From positions 42,419,979-42,483,978 of the forward strand of contig JBCFYV010000024.1 in assembly GCA_039000515.1 (NCBI GenBank): a stretch of DNA of 64,000 nucleotides, read 5' to 3'. Under the pieces are notes generated by a model. It searched no databases. It worked only from the letters and a program-made list of their open reading frames with translations, and was not told the DNA's origin. The position numbers and the translations under genes are program-made. Shown here piece by piece: positions 36,330-49,637 of the stretch (position 1 is its first letter; each line of letters begins with the position of its first letter). This stretch comes from Timema cristinae (Eukaryota; Arthropoda; Insecta; Phasmatodea; Timematidae).

Positions 36330-36448
36330 TTCTATACAGGGAAAGATGCATAAATTCAATGACCGGAATCGAACCTCAATCTTCCCGCCTTCGCAGTCTA
36401 GTCCAACACGAAAGTAGCACGTTAAACCACGCAGCCACCGAAGCGGGT
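36330..36448 (-). mobile_element. Partial SINE family B copy
   Basis: Only box B complement and head complement (CACGCAGCCACCGAAGCGGG) remain. Confidence 0.65.
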
Positions 36449-37149
36449 CTTAAAACAGGAAATAAAATCTGATTAACAACATAATATATTTATAATGTAA
36501 ATCTAGTTGATAATGTATTTCAAAATTACAACTTTTGGCTTTGTACCACTACATCATCAGTAACGCATGCGTGAGTTCTCGCCGCTAAACTTATGAATGA
36601 AGTTTTTAAGAAAAGCACCCACACAACTTCACCATACTATATCAAAAACATTGACCTCTACATTTGCTGTGGGTGGGTGACGTGGTAGTCTCAATGTTTT
36701 TTAAAATGTCAGAATTTACTAAAACTAGCGAACGGTGCCTCACTTAGAAACATGCGCCGTGAAAACAGCCAATGGGAATCGAATTTTACACAGACATGCG
36801 CTCTCGGTAGTGCTCAAGTCTGTCTCTTTCTACAATTACAGAATCAGCTGTTTCGTTTACGTCACGGGGTTTTAAAAACTGCACCACGACCACATAAAAA
36901 TAAACAAGATCATTTAGATACAACAGGTAATTAGTTTGTATTATCTGGTGGCAGAGGTGGGATTGGACAAGAAAACATATATAATAATGCTCTTAAGACG
37001 ACTTTGCCTTCTTTTTTTTTTACATATTCGTGACGATAAGAACACTTATGCGCAAGGGTCACTAGTCTGATAGGTATGTGTTAAAGCGCATGACCAATAA
37101 GGATTAGTTTCGCGCGGCATCGCACCTGTAAAAGAACCGCGTTTGGACC

Positions 37150-37380
37150 GGTGGACTATAAGAACAAAGTTTGAAATTGGTTAGTAGTTCGAAGATACGG
37201 CGCAAGAGAGCGTTGCAGGAATCTACTAAGCAACAGTTGAATATCGTAGATCTTCTGCTGGAGGATTAACAATAATTTCTGAGGGAAGATTTTTAAAATT
37301 ATTTTAATCACTACGAAGTTGACCAGGGTGTTTGGTTTACTTGCTGGTGACAAACGTTTGAACTTCCAGAATAGAGAAAT
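37150..37380 (+). promoter_or_regulatory. Probable Gpb5 promoter and 5' exon with split start codon
   Basis: A GC-richer patch with CTATAAG at about 37156 (TATA-like) is followed by roughly 195 bases lacking an upstream ATG and ending AATAGAGAAAT|GTGAGTATAT, a strong donor at 37381. The exon ends in AT, and the Gpb5 signal-peptide exon begins with G, so splicing would create the initiator ATG. The transcription start is a guess. Confidence 0.5.
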
Positions 37381-40300
37381 GTGAGTATATTATAAATAAT
37401 TGTCTTGTATGTTATCATATTGTACAAGAGTGTACTATTTTTTCAACACCCGTAAAATAACTTTTCAAATAAAATTCAAACTAAAGTTCTTTTCACCTTC
37501 ATTAATAATATTATAAGGCGTCTTTTAAAAAATATGTTTACAAAGAAAAATAGCATTAAGTTTCTTTCTAAAGAAAACTAATCTTCTAATACAGTCTATA
37601 GTTTCTGATCGGACTAGATTATATTATAAATATTTAATTTGTAAATAAAGTGAATATTTTATAAATTGTAGGCATAATGTTACATTGTTATTTAAATGAT
37701 ACATCATTTGACTTTAGATAGTCAGTCTACAAAATTAAAATTTAATTTGACAGATTTGTAAGAATAAAATTATATTGAAAGTAATATCCCTTAATGTGAA
37801 CAAATCAATTAAATTGATTTAATCAAACACTTGAATAATTTTTAATAAATTTATTTATACATATTTGTAAATAATAGAATGTATGTCACACAGTAATGTT
37901 TCAAAATGTTATTCAAGTTTTTTTTTTAAATAACAAAGATATTCTTTAAGTTCAGGATATAAATTAACTTCTGAGTTCAAATAATTATAAAAATTGTGTA
38001 AACCATTATCCTACAATTAGTGTTAAACCTAAAGGGTGTTTATTTATTTTACATAAAATTACATAAACTTTTAAACAATACGTTTACACATAGTAGATAA
38101 CTTTTTTTAATCTGCTCCATAAAACAATACTTTAGATTATTATAATTTGGGTACATTTTTCTCTGAGTTCTATATTCCTCACACAAGTGTAAATAAACAC
38201 AGCTTAAATGGCTATAAAAATACATTACAAAATTTATTTCATACACATCTTATATATTTTTATTCTATTCTCAAAAAAATATCGAATTTTATTCTTATTA
38301 AAAATTGAAAAACCAAACACTTTGTTCACCATCTTTCATGGACATGGAAACACTTGTCCATGCCCTTGTTTATTTTTTTTATGAATTTACTACCCACAAC
38401 TTTTAACACCTCATTAATATATAACTATGTCACACATACATATATCTATATAAATATGTATTTACCTAGAATTGTTTACGAATTGAAATTTGAAGCATTA
38501 TTTAGAAAATACAAAAATCTTACTTGAGGCCTAAGTTTATATTATAGCCTTTAATATAGACCTATTGTTATTTTTAAGGTCTTCCTATTGATAATATATA
38601 TGATAAATCACAGCTGTTAATTCCATAACTTGACGTATAAATACGTGAAAATAGATTTAATAACTTTTTTCTAGCCGTCAGATATGTATATTCCTAAGAA
38701 AATGGTGTAGTAGTCTAAAATATTAACAAATTGTATTTTTGTTTATTGTGCTTACTAAAAAATTACATATATTTATTTATTAAAAGAGAAGATGAAGTTT
38801 TATTATGTTTGTAGCTGACGAAGATATTTACTATCGCCAACCAATTGGAAAATATTTAGGCACTAGGGCTAGATGTGTATAACTAAATGTTCTGTTAGAG
38901 ATACTGATAGTTTTTAAATCGTAAGCTAGTGTAGGCCTATATAATGATGTGTTTGTAGATTGCATGTCAAATTCACATTCGTAAATATATTATAAGAACT
39001 AATTTACTATTGTCCGAAGATAAAAATATCTTCAAAAACTGATGTTAAAATTTAAAAAAAAGTTTAAGGCAAATGTTACTTGATTTTTTTTTTTGTCTAG
39101 AATAAAAGTTCCGTTAAAAATATTATAAATTTTCATTTAAAAAAAAAAGTTTACCTTTAAATAATCTTGAAGACGTCCACCAAATAAAAAAATACTAGTT
39201 GCTGTTTTCTTTCTCTCTGTAAAACAAAAATAAAACTTTTTTTTTTCTAAAATTTCATTTTAGAAAAATTCTGGTGTCTCAACCTTGAATGTCTCACCTG
39301 GTATTTACTGTATTATATATATAATATAGTGTGTATATACTAAAACTGGTTTGATGCATCCATAAGTCAAGTCATGGGACCTGCATCTCTCGCCTTTTAT
39401 AGATAATATCATATATATATAGATAATATTATATATATACATATATATACCTATGAGATAATACTACTAATAATAAAATACACTTGTAAGATTCACTCAC
39501 TGTTAGATTTATTTCAGCACCACGTCTTACTACCCGCTCGGGCTATACGCCTGTGTACTAATAACGCTAATGTTTTCAGGGACTAGGGAGGCTATATTTG
39601 TTGGAAATGTACCCATATATGCGGGGAGGAAGAGCGGAAAACCATTTTGGAAATGCCACTCTTAGCACACTCAACCAAGATTCGAACCTAGATCTCCACA
39701 CCCTAGTCTAATACGAAAGCGACTCCTAGGACCATGTGACCACCGAAGCGGGTTCTAGGTAGTTAGTGGAAAACATAGCGAGGATTTTCACCAAGGCTTT
39801 TCTATTTATATAATTATAGTATACTACAGTTTTATATTATTTTCAATTTAATAAGGAGATCTTTTAGTAACAACTCATAAAAAATATAATCTATGCTTTT
39901 AAAAATGTGTTAATTGATCCAAACTTAGAATACACATTGGTGTCCACGTGGACTAAACATTAAACTTGTCTGGAAAGAGAATGGGAAATCACAATGTGTA
40001 AAAACCTTTTCTACGTATATTCAGACAGAAATAAAACTCCTGTTAAACTGTATCAAATGTAATCCAAAACATACCTCTGTCAATAACTATGATTTGGAAC
40101 AAATTTAAAATTGTATTTTACCATCGTAGCCGCCTTTTTGGTCTAGTGGTCAGATTTCAGATCTATATATCCCGTGGGTGACCTGGTGGTCTAGGGGTAA
40201 GGTGTCAGACTTCTGTGCTGGCGGCCGGGTTCAATCCTCGGTCCCGGCAAAGATTTATCTGATTACCAAACCCTTCCTTCACCTCTGACAAGACAACTTG

Positions 40301-40440
40301 TGAATGTGGGTAATGCCAGGCCTCCACCGTGGTTCGGATTCCACGTTAAACTGTAGGCCCTTCATTTCATCTCACAGTCACCTTACCATTACACATTAGC
40401 GTAAGTGCGTATAACCCGAACGGGTAGTAAGACGCGGTGC

Positions 40441-40478
<38 letters not shown>

Positions 40479-41846
40479 TATCCCGTGTTCGATCCCCGGT
40501 GCTTCCGTATTTATCTGTGAAGCAGTGGTTCTGGAAACGAGGTCAACAGCCTCCTGAGGTCAAATGAGGAGCTACTTGAATAAATAAGTAGCGGCTCTGG
40601 TTTATAAAACTGAGATTAACGGCTGAAATGTTCGTTGTGCGTGACGCATGACGCCTTATATCGGTGGATGTTGCCAATATTTTCGTCAACATACGGTAGC
40701 CGTTCGGTTGATATAGCTCACCTGGGGGTTGACAACGTGACTTTTTTTTTAATCGTTGTAATTACTTGAAGCTCACTAAAAACCGGAAGTAAACTGTGTC
40801 AACTTAGCGAGAATATTCCCTGTACTTTTTTAAGAAAACAAAAAAATCCATAGTAATTTTATTTTTTAAATTAAAATTAACCCCGCAAAGCATTTTGTGA
40901 GTTGAAATAGTTACTTATAGAATTTATTGATGTTTCTATGAAATTTAAAACTTAAAGTTTTAAGGTATAACATCACTAACTTATAAAACATTAAAAAGTT
41001 ATGAACACTAAAATTACCTCTTATTACATGGTTTTCTGGTTTAACCAATTAATTTCCTCACAATTTTTTATTAACATATTTACAGTAAATAAGTCTTAAA
41101 TTCTGTAAACTGCTGATGACTTTTGACGGTTTTTGGGTTCACACCTACAAACGCTTACAAAATTAATTAATCCTGTATCAATTTTATTTTTGACACATCC
41201 TCCCACGAAAGGTCTATTTTAATTACGTTATAAACTTGAAATAATGGAGCGTATAAAAACACGGTTTAAATAGTTTACTCACCCCAGCCTATTCAAAACT
41301 GAATATTAGAGACAAAGTAAAACTCAGGTTTAATAAAATAAATATGTAAATGACACTTTTTTTTAAATCAAATTTATGGAAATAATACTAGACGGAAGGG
41401 ATGAGAAAGGAGTTAAAGTATCAATTATTATTAGCTCAAATTACCTGTTAGTTTAATTTTAAATATAACCAGACTATAAAAGTCGACAGCAACATAATAA
41501 AGAAGCGAGTAATGGGTTAGCGAGGATCCACTTGAAATGGATCTAATAAACTTTTTTTTAATGTCATATTAGCCAATTAAAATGTTGACGGCTTATGCTA
41601 TAATTAATAATAAAATACCTGCTTCAGTGGGCACATTGTCTAAGGCATCACTTTCGTGTTGGACAGGTAGATCGGAGTTTGAATCCCGGTCAGATGTACT
41701 GAGGGTGTTTTTTACAAAATTGTTTTACACTTTTCCTCCATGCAAATACGGGCTCACATCCTCTAATTTCAACCTTTCTCATACCTATATCATAAGTATA
41801 ATTAGTATATATGTAAATAACCTGAACAGATAGTAAGACGTGGTGC

Positions 41847-41907
<61 letters not shown>

Positions 41908-43632
41908 CCACCTCGGTGGTCGAGTGGTCTAAGACGTCACTACACTAATAGACTAGACTGCCGATGAAGTGAAGATCGGGGTTAGAATTCCGGTCAGGTG
42001 TACTGAGGTTGTTTTTTTTTCTAGATAATTTTCAACTCTCCCTCCACGCGAATTTGACCATACTTCTTCCACATTAAACCTATCTCATTTCTAACATATT
42101 ATAGTTATAATATATGCTATTTCACGTTATGTCATTAATCATATATAAATTTATTTAGCGGCGCATCTTAATAGCCGTTTGGGTTATACGCCTATGTACT
42201 AATTACACTAACGAGCTAGGGATTAGAAAGGCTTAATTTAGAGGAAATGCATCCACATTTGGGTGGAGCAACTGTGGAAAATCATTAAGGAAGTTCAGTT
42301 CACCCAACTGAGATCGAATCCTGATCTCCCCATCTTCGACAGTCTAGACCAACACAAGACTAGCGAGTTAGACCACGTGGCCACCGAAGTTGATCAAATA
42401 TTTATTAATGAACCATATACCTTGTCTTAAGCCACGACAGTAATTAGGAACCATATATTAAGTAATTATTTAGACACACTATCTTTTTTCCGTGAGATAC
42501 CATGGACGCCAAACAGATAGCATGCTCGTATCTTCAAACCCCATAAGTCGTATGGTGTTTGAGAAATTCGAGATTTTGTAAGAATACCAAAAAAGTATAT
42601 ACTTATAAATACGAAAATTAGGCCTATATACTTATTATATATACTTGTATGGTTAGAAGAATAACAAACTCACAAAAAAAGGATACGATTATTCTATTAA
42701 TATAATTCAATTGACTAAAAAACTGGTTATATTTATTGTTTATGATATTATAGACATGACAAACAAAATATGATTTGTCATTGACACGAAGACTTTAGCA
42801 ATGTTTTTAAATTACAATAGTTTTAAGGTGCGAATATTAACGTGATTGTAAACTCATCAGAAAACAATGGAAAGGGTTATCAGCACATAGACAAGAGCGC
42901 TCTCAGCGTGAACTTATCATTTTATTTCCTTTCTTTCTATTTCGTAAAATTGGTGTCAAAGTGTGATGGCGCTTACCCTGCTTAGGTACGTCAAATAAAG
43001 ATGCAACCCGCTTCGCAAAATAGCTTCGATATCTCCAATTAGGCAACGTCACGTCGTTAACTAGAATTGTACATTTTTAAAGATTCGAATTTTTAGTCAA
43101 TAAATAAAGGATTTGACCCATATTTAGAAAAATTATAAGCCTAATATTATATAAAGACAGTAATCAGGATATATCCTTTATATAATTAATCAGATCCTAT
43201 TAATCATGTTAATAATCATGAGTTATGTTGGTAAGATATCCCTCTTGGTGATAAGTTCAAACGCGGACATAATATATTTACTACTTGTAAACATTGGGAA
43301 ATGGTGTCATCAATATTTAAAACACCTCCATTAATTTAACAAAATAAATTACGCATATTCAATAAGTTCAGCAACAAGTAATATGACCCGCCTCGGTGGC
43401 GTAGTTGGCTGACGCGCTAGTCGTGTTGAGCTCGACTTCTGAGGACGGGGAGTACGAGGTTCGAATCTCGGTTGGGTGAACTGAGGGTGGTTTTTCCTAA
43501 ATGGTTTGCCACTCTCCCTCCACGCAAATGCGGGTTCAATTCCTCTAATTCAACCTTCCTAATTCCTAATCCATTAACGTAAATAGTACTTAAAGTGTAT
43601 AACTCGAACGGGTAGTAAGACGCGGTGCTAAA

Positions 43633-43673
<41 letters not shown>

Positions 43674-46600
43674 TATTATTAACAAGTAATATGAGATAGC
43701 AGACTTGCTTTTAACAAGGTTGGTAGGGGTTCTATACTCGACCAGATTGAATGATAGATATTTTCCAAAAAATATTTATTGCCATTCTCTTTTCAGAGCA
43801 ATTCTGGTTTATTTACTTAAACATTAATGCTCCTATTCCGTTTAATTAAATAAAAATACTAGGTACATTTTTTTACTTGAATTTTTTGTTTACTATATTA
43901 TCATTTTCAACCGGAAATACCAGATGTAATGTAGTTTTATACTTACTATGGTAATATTTTCATATGAATAGTAGTATTAAAAATACAAATATATTTTTTC
44001 AGTCAGCAGTGATATCATTTGACTAAATTATTAGTAACATGTTATGGATTATTTTATAGATTTTGATAATATGTATTAAAAGTGACAGCCACATATCACA
44101 TGACATGAAGTGTGAATACTGAAATTAGATTAAGTAATTTTTAATTGATATTTGATAAAGAACCTCCTATGAAAATTTGGCTCTACAATATTGTATATGA
44201 TACACCTCGATAATTATTTATTACCAAAATAAACTACCCAAATAAATTTTGGTGCTTCGTAAGGGTGCTCCCTTACTTATTTTGAAAATATTTGAAGTAT
44301 ATTATCGACCCTCATACAAACTACAATTTACTGAAACTTGTGGGATCCTCTTCAGCGATGAACAAAAGATACAAAAACAATCAAAAAAATGGATTATAAA
44401 ATTGTTCCATTTGACTTTTATTCAAAGTTATGGTCATGTTTGTACTACAGTAAGATCGAGCAGCCTAACAACGTAGAAAGTGCACAAAATGGCCAACTTT
44501 GGCCTGAATTCAAGCACTTGGATGCAATGCGTGTTTGAAATAGTGCGGCATTATACAACACGACGACTGCAGTCTTGAATTAGGCGTAAGGTGGTCATTT
44601 TGGTCACTTCCCTATAATGTTCAGCAGCTCCTCATTTCTGAAGTACAAACAATACTGTAACACTCGCCTCGGTGGCGTAGTTGTCTAACGCGCTTGTCGT
44701 GTTGAGCTCGACTGCTGAGGACGGGGAGATCGAGGCTCGAATCTTGATCGGGTGAACTGGGGGGGGGGGGTTCCTAAATGGTTTACCACTCTCACTCCAC
44801 GCTAATGCGGGTTCACTTCCTCTAATTCAACCTTCCCAATTCCCAATCCATTAGCGTAGTTAGTACTTAAAGCGTATAACCCGAACGGTTAGTAAGACGC
44901 GGTGCTAAATATTATAATATTAATACTGTAACTCTGAAATAAGGTCAAATGGGATACATGTTTATACAAACTTTATTTTTTGTCCCTCATGCCCACCAAT
45001 AGTGGATCATACATATTACGGTACACCTATATATTTGAGCCTAATTGTTTAGAACCCATCACATGAGTCGTGTATGTGTGTGTGTGTGTGTGTGTGTTAA
45101 AAGCACGATCATCTAGTTTTAAAGTTTAGAGCACTAAGTGGTTCCTCCAATAAACCTCATCCCCATTTCAAAACATTTGGAGATAACGCTGTCTTATTAA
45201 ACATTGTAGTTTATACAGTATGTCCCACGATGTTTTAATTATTTTCATTTTTGTCACCCCATATTACTAACCGTTCAGGTTATACGTTTATACACTAATT
45301 ACTCTAATGTGGCAATGGTTGAGGAAAGTTGAATGCATAGGAATTATACCTGCAAATAAATGTAGGTAGAATGGAAAACTATTTAAGGATAAGGAAAGGG
45401 TGGTGACCTGGCGGTATAGGGGTAAGGTGTCGAACTTCTGTGCAGAGGTCCGGGGTTCAATCCTCGGTCCCGGCACAAATTTATCTGATTACCAAACCCT
45501 TCCTTCACCTCTGACAAGACATCTTGTGAATGTGGGGAATGCCAGGCCTCCACCGTGGTTCGGATTCCACGTTAAACTGTAGGTCCTCCATTTCATCTCA
45601 CAATTACCCTACCATTACACATTAGCGTAAGTGCGTATAACCCGAACGGATAGTAAGACGCGGTGCTAATAATAATAATAATAATAATAATATTTAGGGA
45701 TAAACACCCTTAGTACACCCGAGAGGGATTCGAACACCAGTCTTTGACAGTCCGATTACTGTAAGAATGACGCCTTAGAATCTAAGACCATTTGAGTAGC
45801 AAAGTTATCCCAAGATATTTTTTTTCATCTTATGCCATCAGGGCTTGTTGATATTCCTGGCCTACTGGCAATGGCGGACATGTAACCGTCGGGGCAACAT
45901 TTAGGTACGGTTACTTCTCCCCGATGAGATTATAAAATAATGATTATAATATATATTATTATAACTTAACCCTAATTAACCAGACCATGGCAACCAAAGG
46001 AACAAATCATCTACAGGAAAAAATACATAGTATACTACCACTGAGAATCGAACCCGGGGCCTCTCGATTAGTAGCCAGTAATGGTGTTCTCGTGTCTTGA
46101 ATCTTGGCTGGGCTGAAACGAGGCTTTTTTTTAGATTGTTTCCCATGATCCTTTCATGTCAAATTGTGGCTGCATGGTTTAAGGCATCACTCTCGCAATA
46201 CATTAAACTTCCGATGGTTTTGTACTAAGGGTTGTTTTACCTAAGTGGTTTTACATTCACTCTCTTGTCAATCAAATGTTGATACACTTCATCTGAATCC
46301 AGCATTTCTCATTCCAAGTTCACTAACATAATTAGTACATGGGAGTATAAGCCTAACGTGTATTAAGCATCACGTGCTGTTAAAAAAGAGTAATTTGGTA
46401 AGTATTAATATTAATAGATGGGCTGATGAAAATAATGATATAGTAAACATGTTATCATTGTTGAGCGCTAAAAATGTGTTTGAATTCAAGTTCCTTCCTA
46501 TGAAAACTGGACAATGTAAACAGAACCACTGATATGCGAAATAGTCCACGAGAGGTAAAGTTGGGAATGTAGGAAGGTCAGTGACGTAACACCCAGGCCC

Positions 46601-49586
46601 GCAAGGCCAGCAATGCGCGGAGTCCCAATGGATATTAGGAGGCCCGCGAAACGGAATTTTAATCACTATAAATTTGTTGTAAATAAATTGTAATCAAATA
46701 ATTTATGTCCTGACTATTGACAATTTAGATAGTTGACTATGTTTAGTATAAAGTGTTGTAAATTATAAACATTATTTCTATTATTTTATTTGGTTTTAAA
46801 TGGCATAGATTTTTTTTTATCTTCGTGCAATCAAGCTGACTGACTGGAGTCGTTCCCAACACAAACCGAGGCTAAAACACTCATTATAAGGTGTAATTAC
46901 TAAATTAGTATTTATTTAGGACTATTATTATTATTAGCACCGCGTCTTACTACCCGTTCGGGTTATACGCACTTATGCTAATGTGTAATGGTAGGGTGAT
47001 TGTGAAATGAAAATGGAGGACCTACAGTTTAACATGGAATCCGAACCACGGCGGAGGCCTGGCATTCCCCACATTCACAAGATGTCTTGTCAGAGGGGAA
47101 GGAAGGGTTTGGTAATCAGATAAATCTGTGCCGGGACCGAGGATTGAACCCCGGCCGCCAGCACAGAAGTCTGACACCTTACCCCTAGACCGCCAGGTCA
47201 CCCTTTTAGGATTATTAATTATTTCTTATAATAGTTATTAAGATGACTTGGAGGGGCTCGAACTTAATCTGTTACGCCACTGAGGAACGTAAAACAACGG
47301 GATATTGTCCTAAATAAATACATGCTTGCTTTCACACCTTATCCATAGAGGAAACTATCATTTATCTATGCTTTCTCTAAAAGAAGCAGTGGTGCAAACA
47401 TTACAGAATTTATTCCAACGAAGGTAACACAAAATAGGGGCAGTAAAACTACGGCTGAATTCCAGCAGTAGTTCAATTTTCTATTAAATATCACAGGGAA
47501 CAACAAGTTAAATGTTACGTATAGGGGGGAGAGGGAGAGAGACAGTTTAAAAAAAACTAGTTTTGTCCTAAAAAGTTGAACAAACAGTTTTCCATCCCCC
47601 CCCCCTCTATATTTGACCTGGAGACGACACATACGGGCCTTTAAACAATACCCGCGAAAAACTTGTGTATCTCATTATAAGTTGCCAACTTTACAAACCT
47701 ACGTACCGTACAGGTTCTCTGTGATTAAGAAACTGACGAGGCACCCGCTCCTTGGAAGTTCATAACTCCCGTGGAAGATTTAATACTTTCACCTATTGTT
47801 CCTCTTTTGATAACACACAACGTATAGTTTGCCAAGATCTTCAAACTACTTTAGTAAGAAATTATATTTAAGAAAAGTTGCTAATTCTTTAGAATTTAAT
47901 TTTTAAATAATGTATTTCTGAAAGTTTCACGTTTTTCCACCCCATATTATTTAATTAACTGTTTATTTTTAGAAACTTACCGACTCTTTCTTAATTAAAT
48001 AGTCTTAATTATTTATTTGTATTTACGAGTATTCTAATGTATCACAATTAGGGATAAAGATTAAGAAAGTATAATGTAAAGTAAAATATGTATTAGAACG
48101 TACAGAAAAGAGATCAAAAATCATTTATGGGAAAAAATTAAACTATTGTGACCATCCGGTAGGGATTTGAGCTCCAACCAAATAAGACGTCTTAGCTCAC
48201 GTACTCAATGATGCGTGAAGTATTAAAAAGTTTACTGAACAGAAATCTTAAGAACGTTGCTTATTCGGAGATTTCTAAGCTATTTTGCAAAGCATATTTA
48301 TCTTAAATTGGCTCATATAAATCACACTTAGACATCAATGTATGAAATAGAAAGAGAGGGAATACAATGAGCAGTTAATTTTGCTAAGTATTTTGTTTAT
48401 CTGCCGATAACCTTTCCCCTCTTCCTCTGACGAGTTTACACAGTCTTCTTGAAGACATTTACTTATATTTTAAAATTACGTTTTTCTGGTGTCCTATTCT
48501 AGATATACTTCTGTTACCAAGGACTTTTTTCAATCTAAATTCCGGAAGGAAGAATCCTACAGGCAATTTTTGTGATTAAGACAAATAGTCTAAGTTGTAG
48601 ATAATTTATAAAAAAAATGCTTACAAAATAACTTATTCAAGATTTTTTTAAATATTTCTACACTCTAGGACCATTCTTAGAATTATTTAAGAGATTGTTT
48701 TCAAATTTGTATCTTTAAAACTCACTCAATGAAATCCCATCTTTCCCTGTCATGACGTCTATATAGACAATATCCTCAGGATAAAGATAGTTTTTAAAAT
48801 ATAACAAATATTGTTGAACACGCTGCATAAGAAAAAAGTAGAGCATGTCTGATATCAGTGTATCGGCTTCCAACAACTTAATTTATCTGAACAAAAGGAT
48901 CAGGATCAGGATATGTAATGTAAGTATATGTACGATCAAATTACTGTAGATAATATGGGGAAACCACGTTTTATAAAACAAAAAAACTTAAGAGCATTCA
49001 TCCAGGATTAAAGGTCAGAATGAACAATGCATTAACCTACTTCGGTGGCCAGATGGTCTAAAGCGCTACTCTCGCAATAGACTAGACTTCCTATGAAGGG
49101 GAGATCTAGCTTCAAATCTCGATTAGGTATGATGAGGGTGTTTTATTCCAAAATGATTTTCCACTCTACCTCCACGCAAATGCAGATACACTTCATATAA
49201 ATACAATCTTCCTAATCCTTAAAACCATTAGCGTAATTAGTAGGCTAAAATAATTGCAAAACTCCAAATTTACCAATTATGTTTATATGCTTGTTGAGTG
49301 ACCTGGCGGTCTAGGGGTAAGGTGTCAGACTTCTGTGCTAGGGGTCCGGGGTTCAATCCTTGGTCGTGGCACAGATTTATCTGATTGCCAAACTCTTCCT
49401 TCACCTCTGACAAGACGTGTAATCACCACAACTTGGGAATGTGTGGAATGCTAGGCCTTCACTGTGGTTCGGATCCTACGTTAAACTATAGGTCCTCCAT
49501 TTCATCTCACAATCACCCTAACATTACACATTAGCGTGTGTGCGTATAATCCGAACGGGTGGTAAGATGTGGTAATAATAATAGTA

Positions 49587-49637
<51 letters not shown>

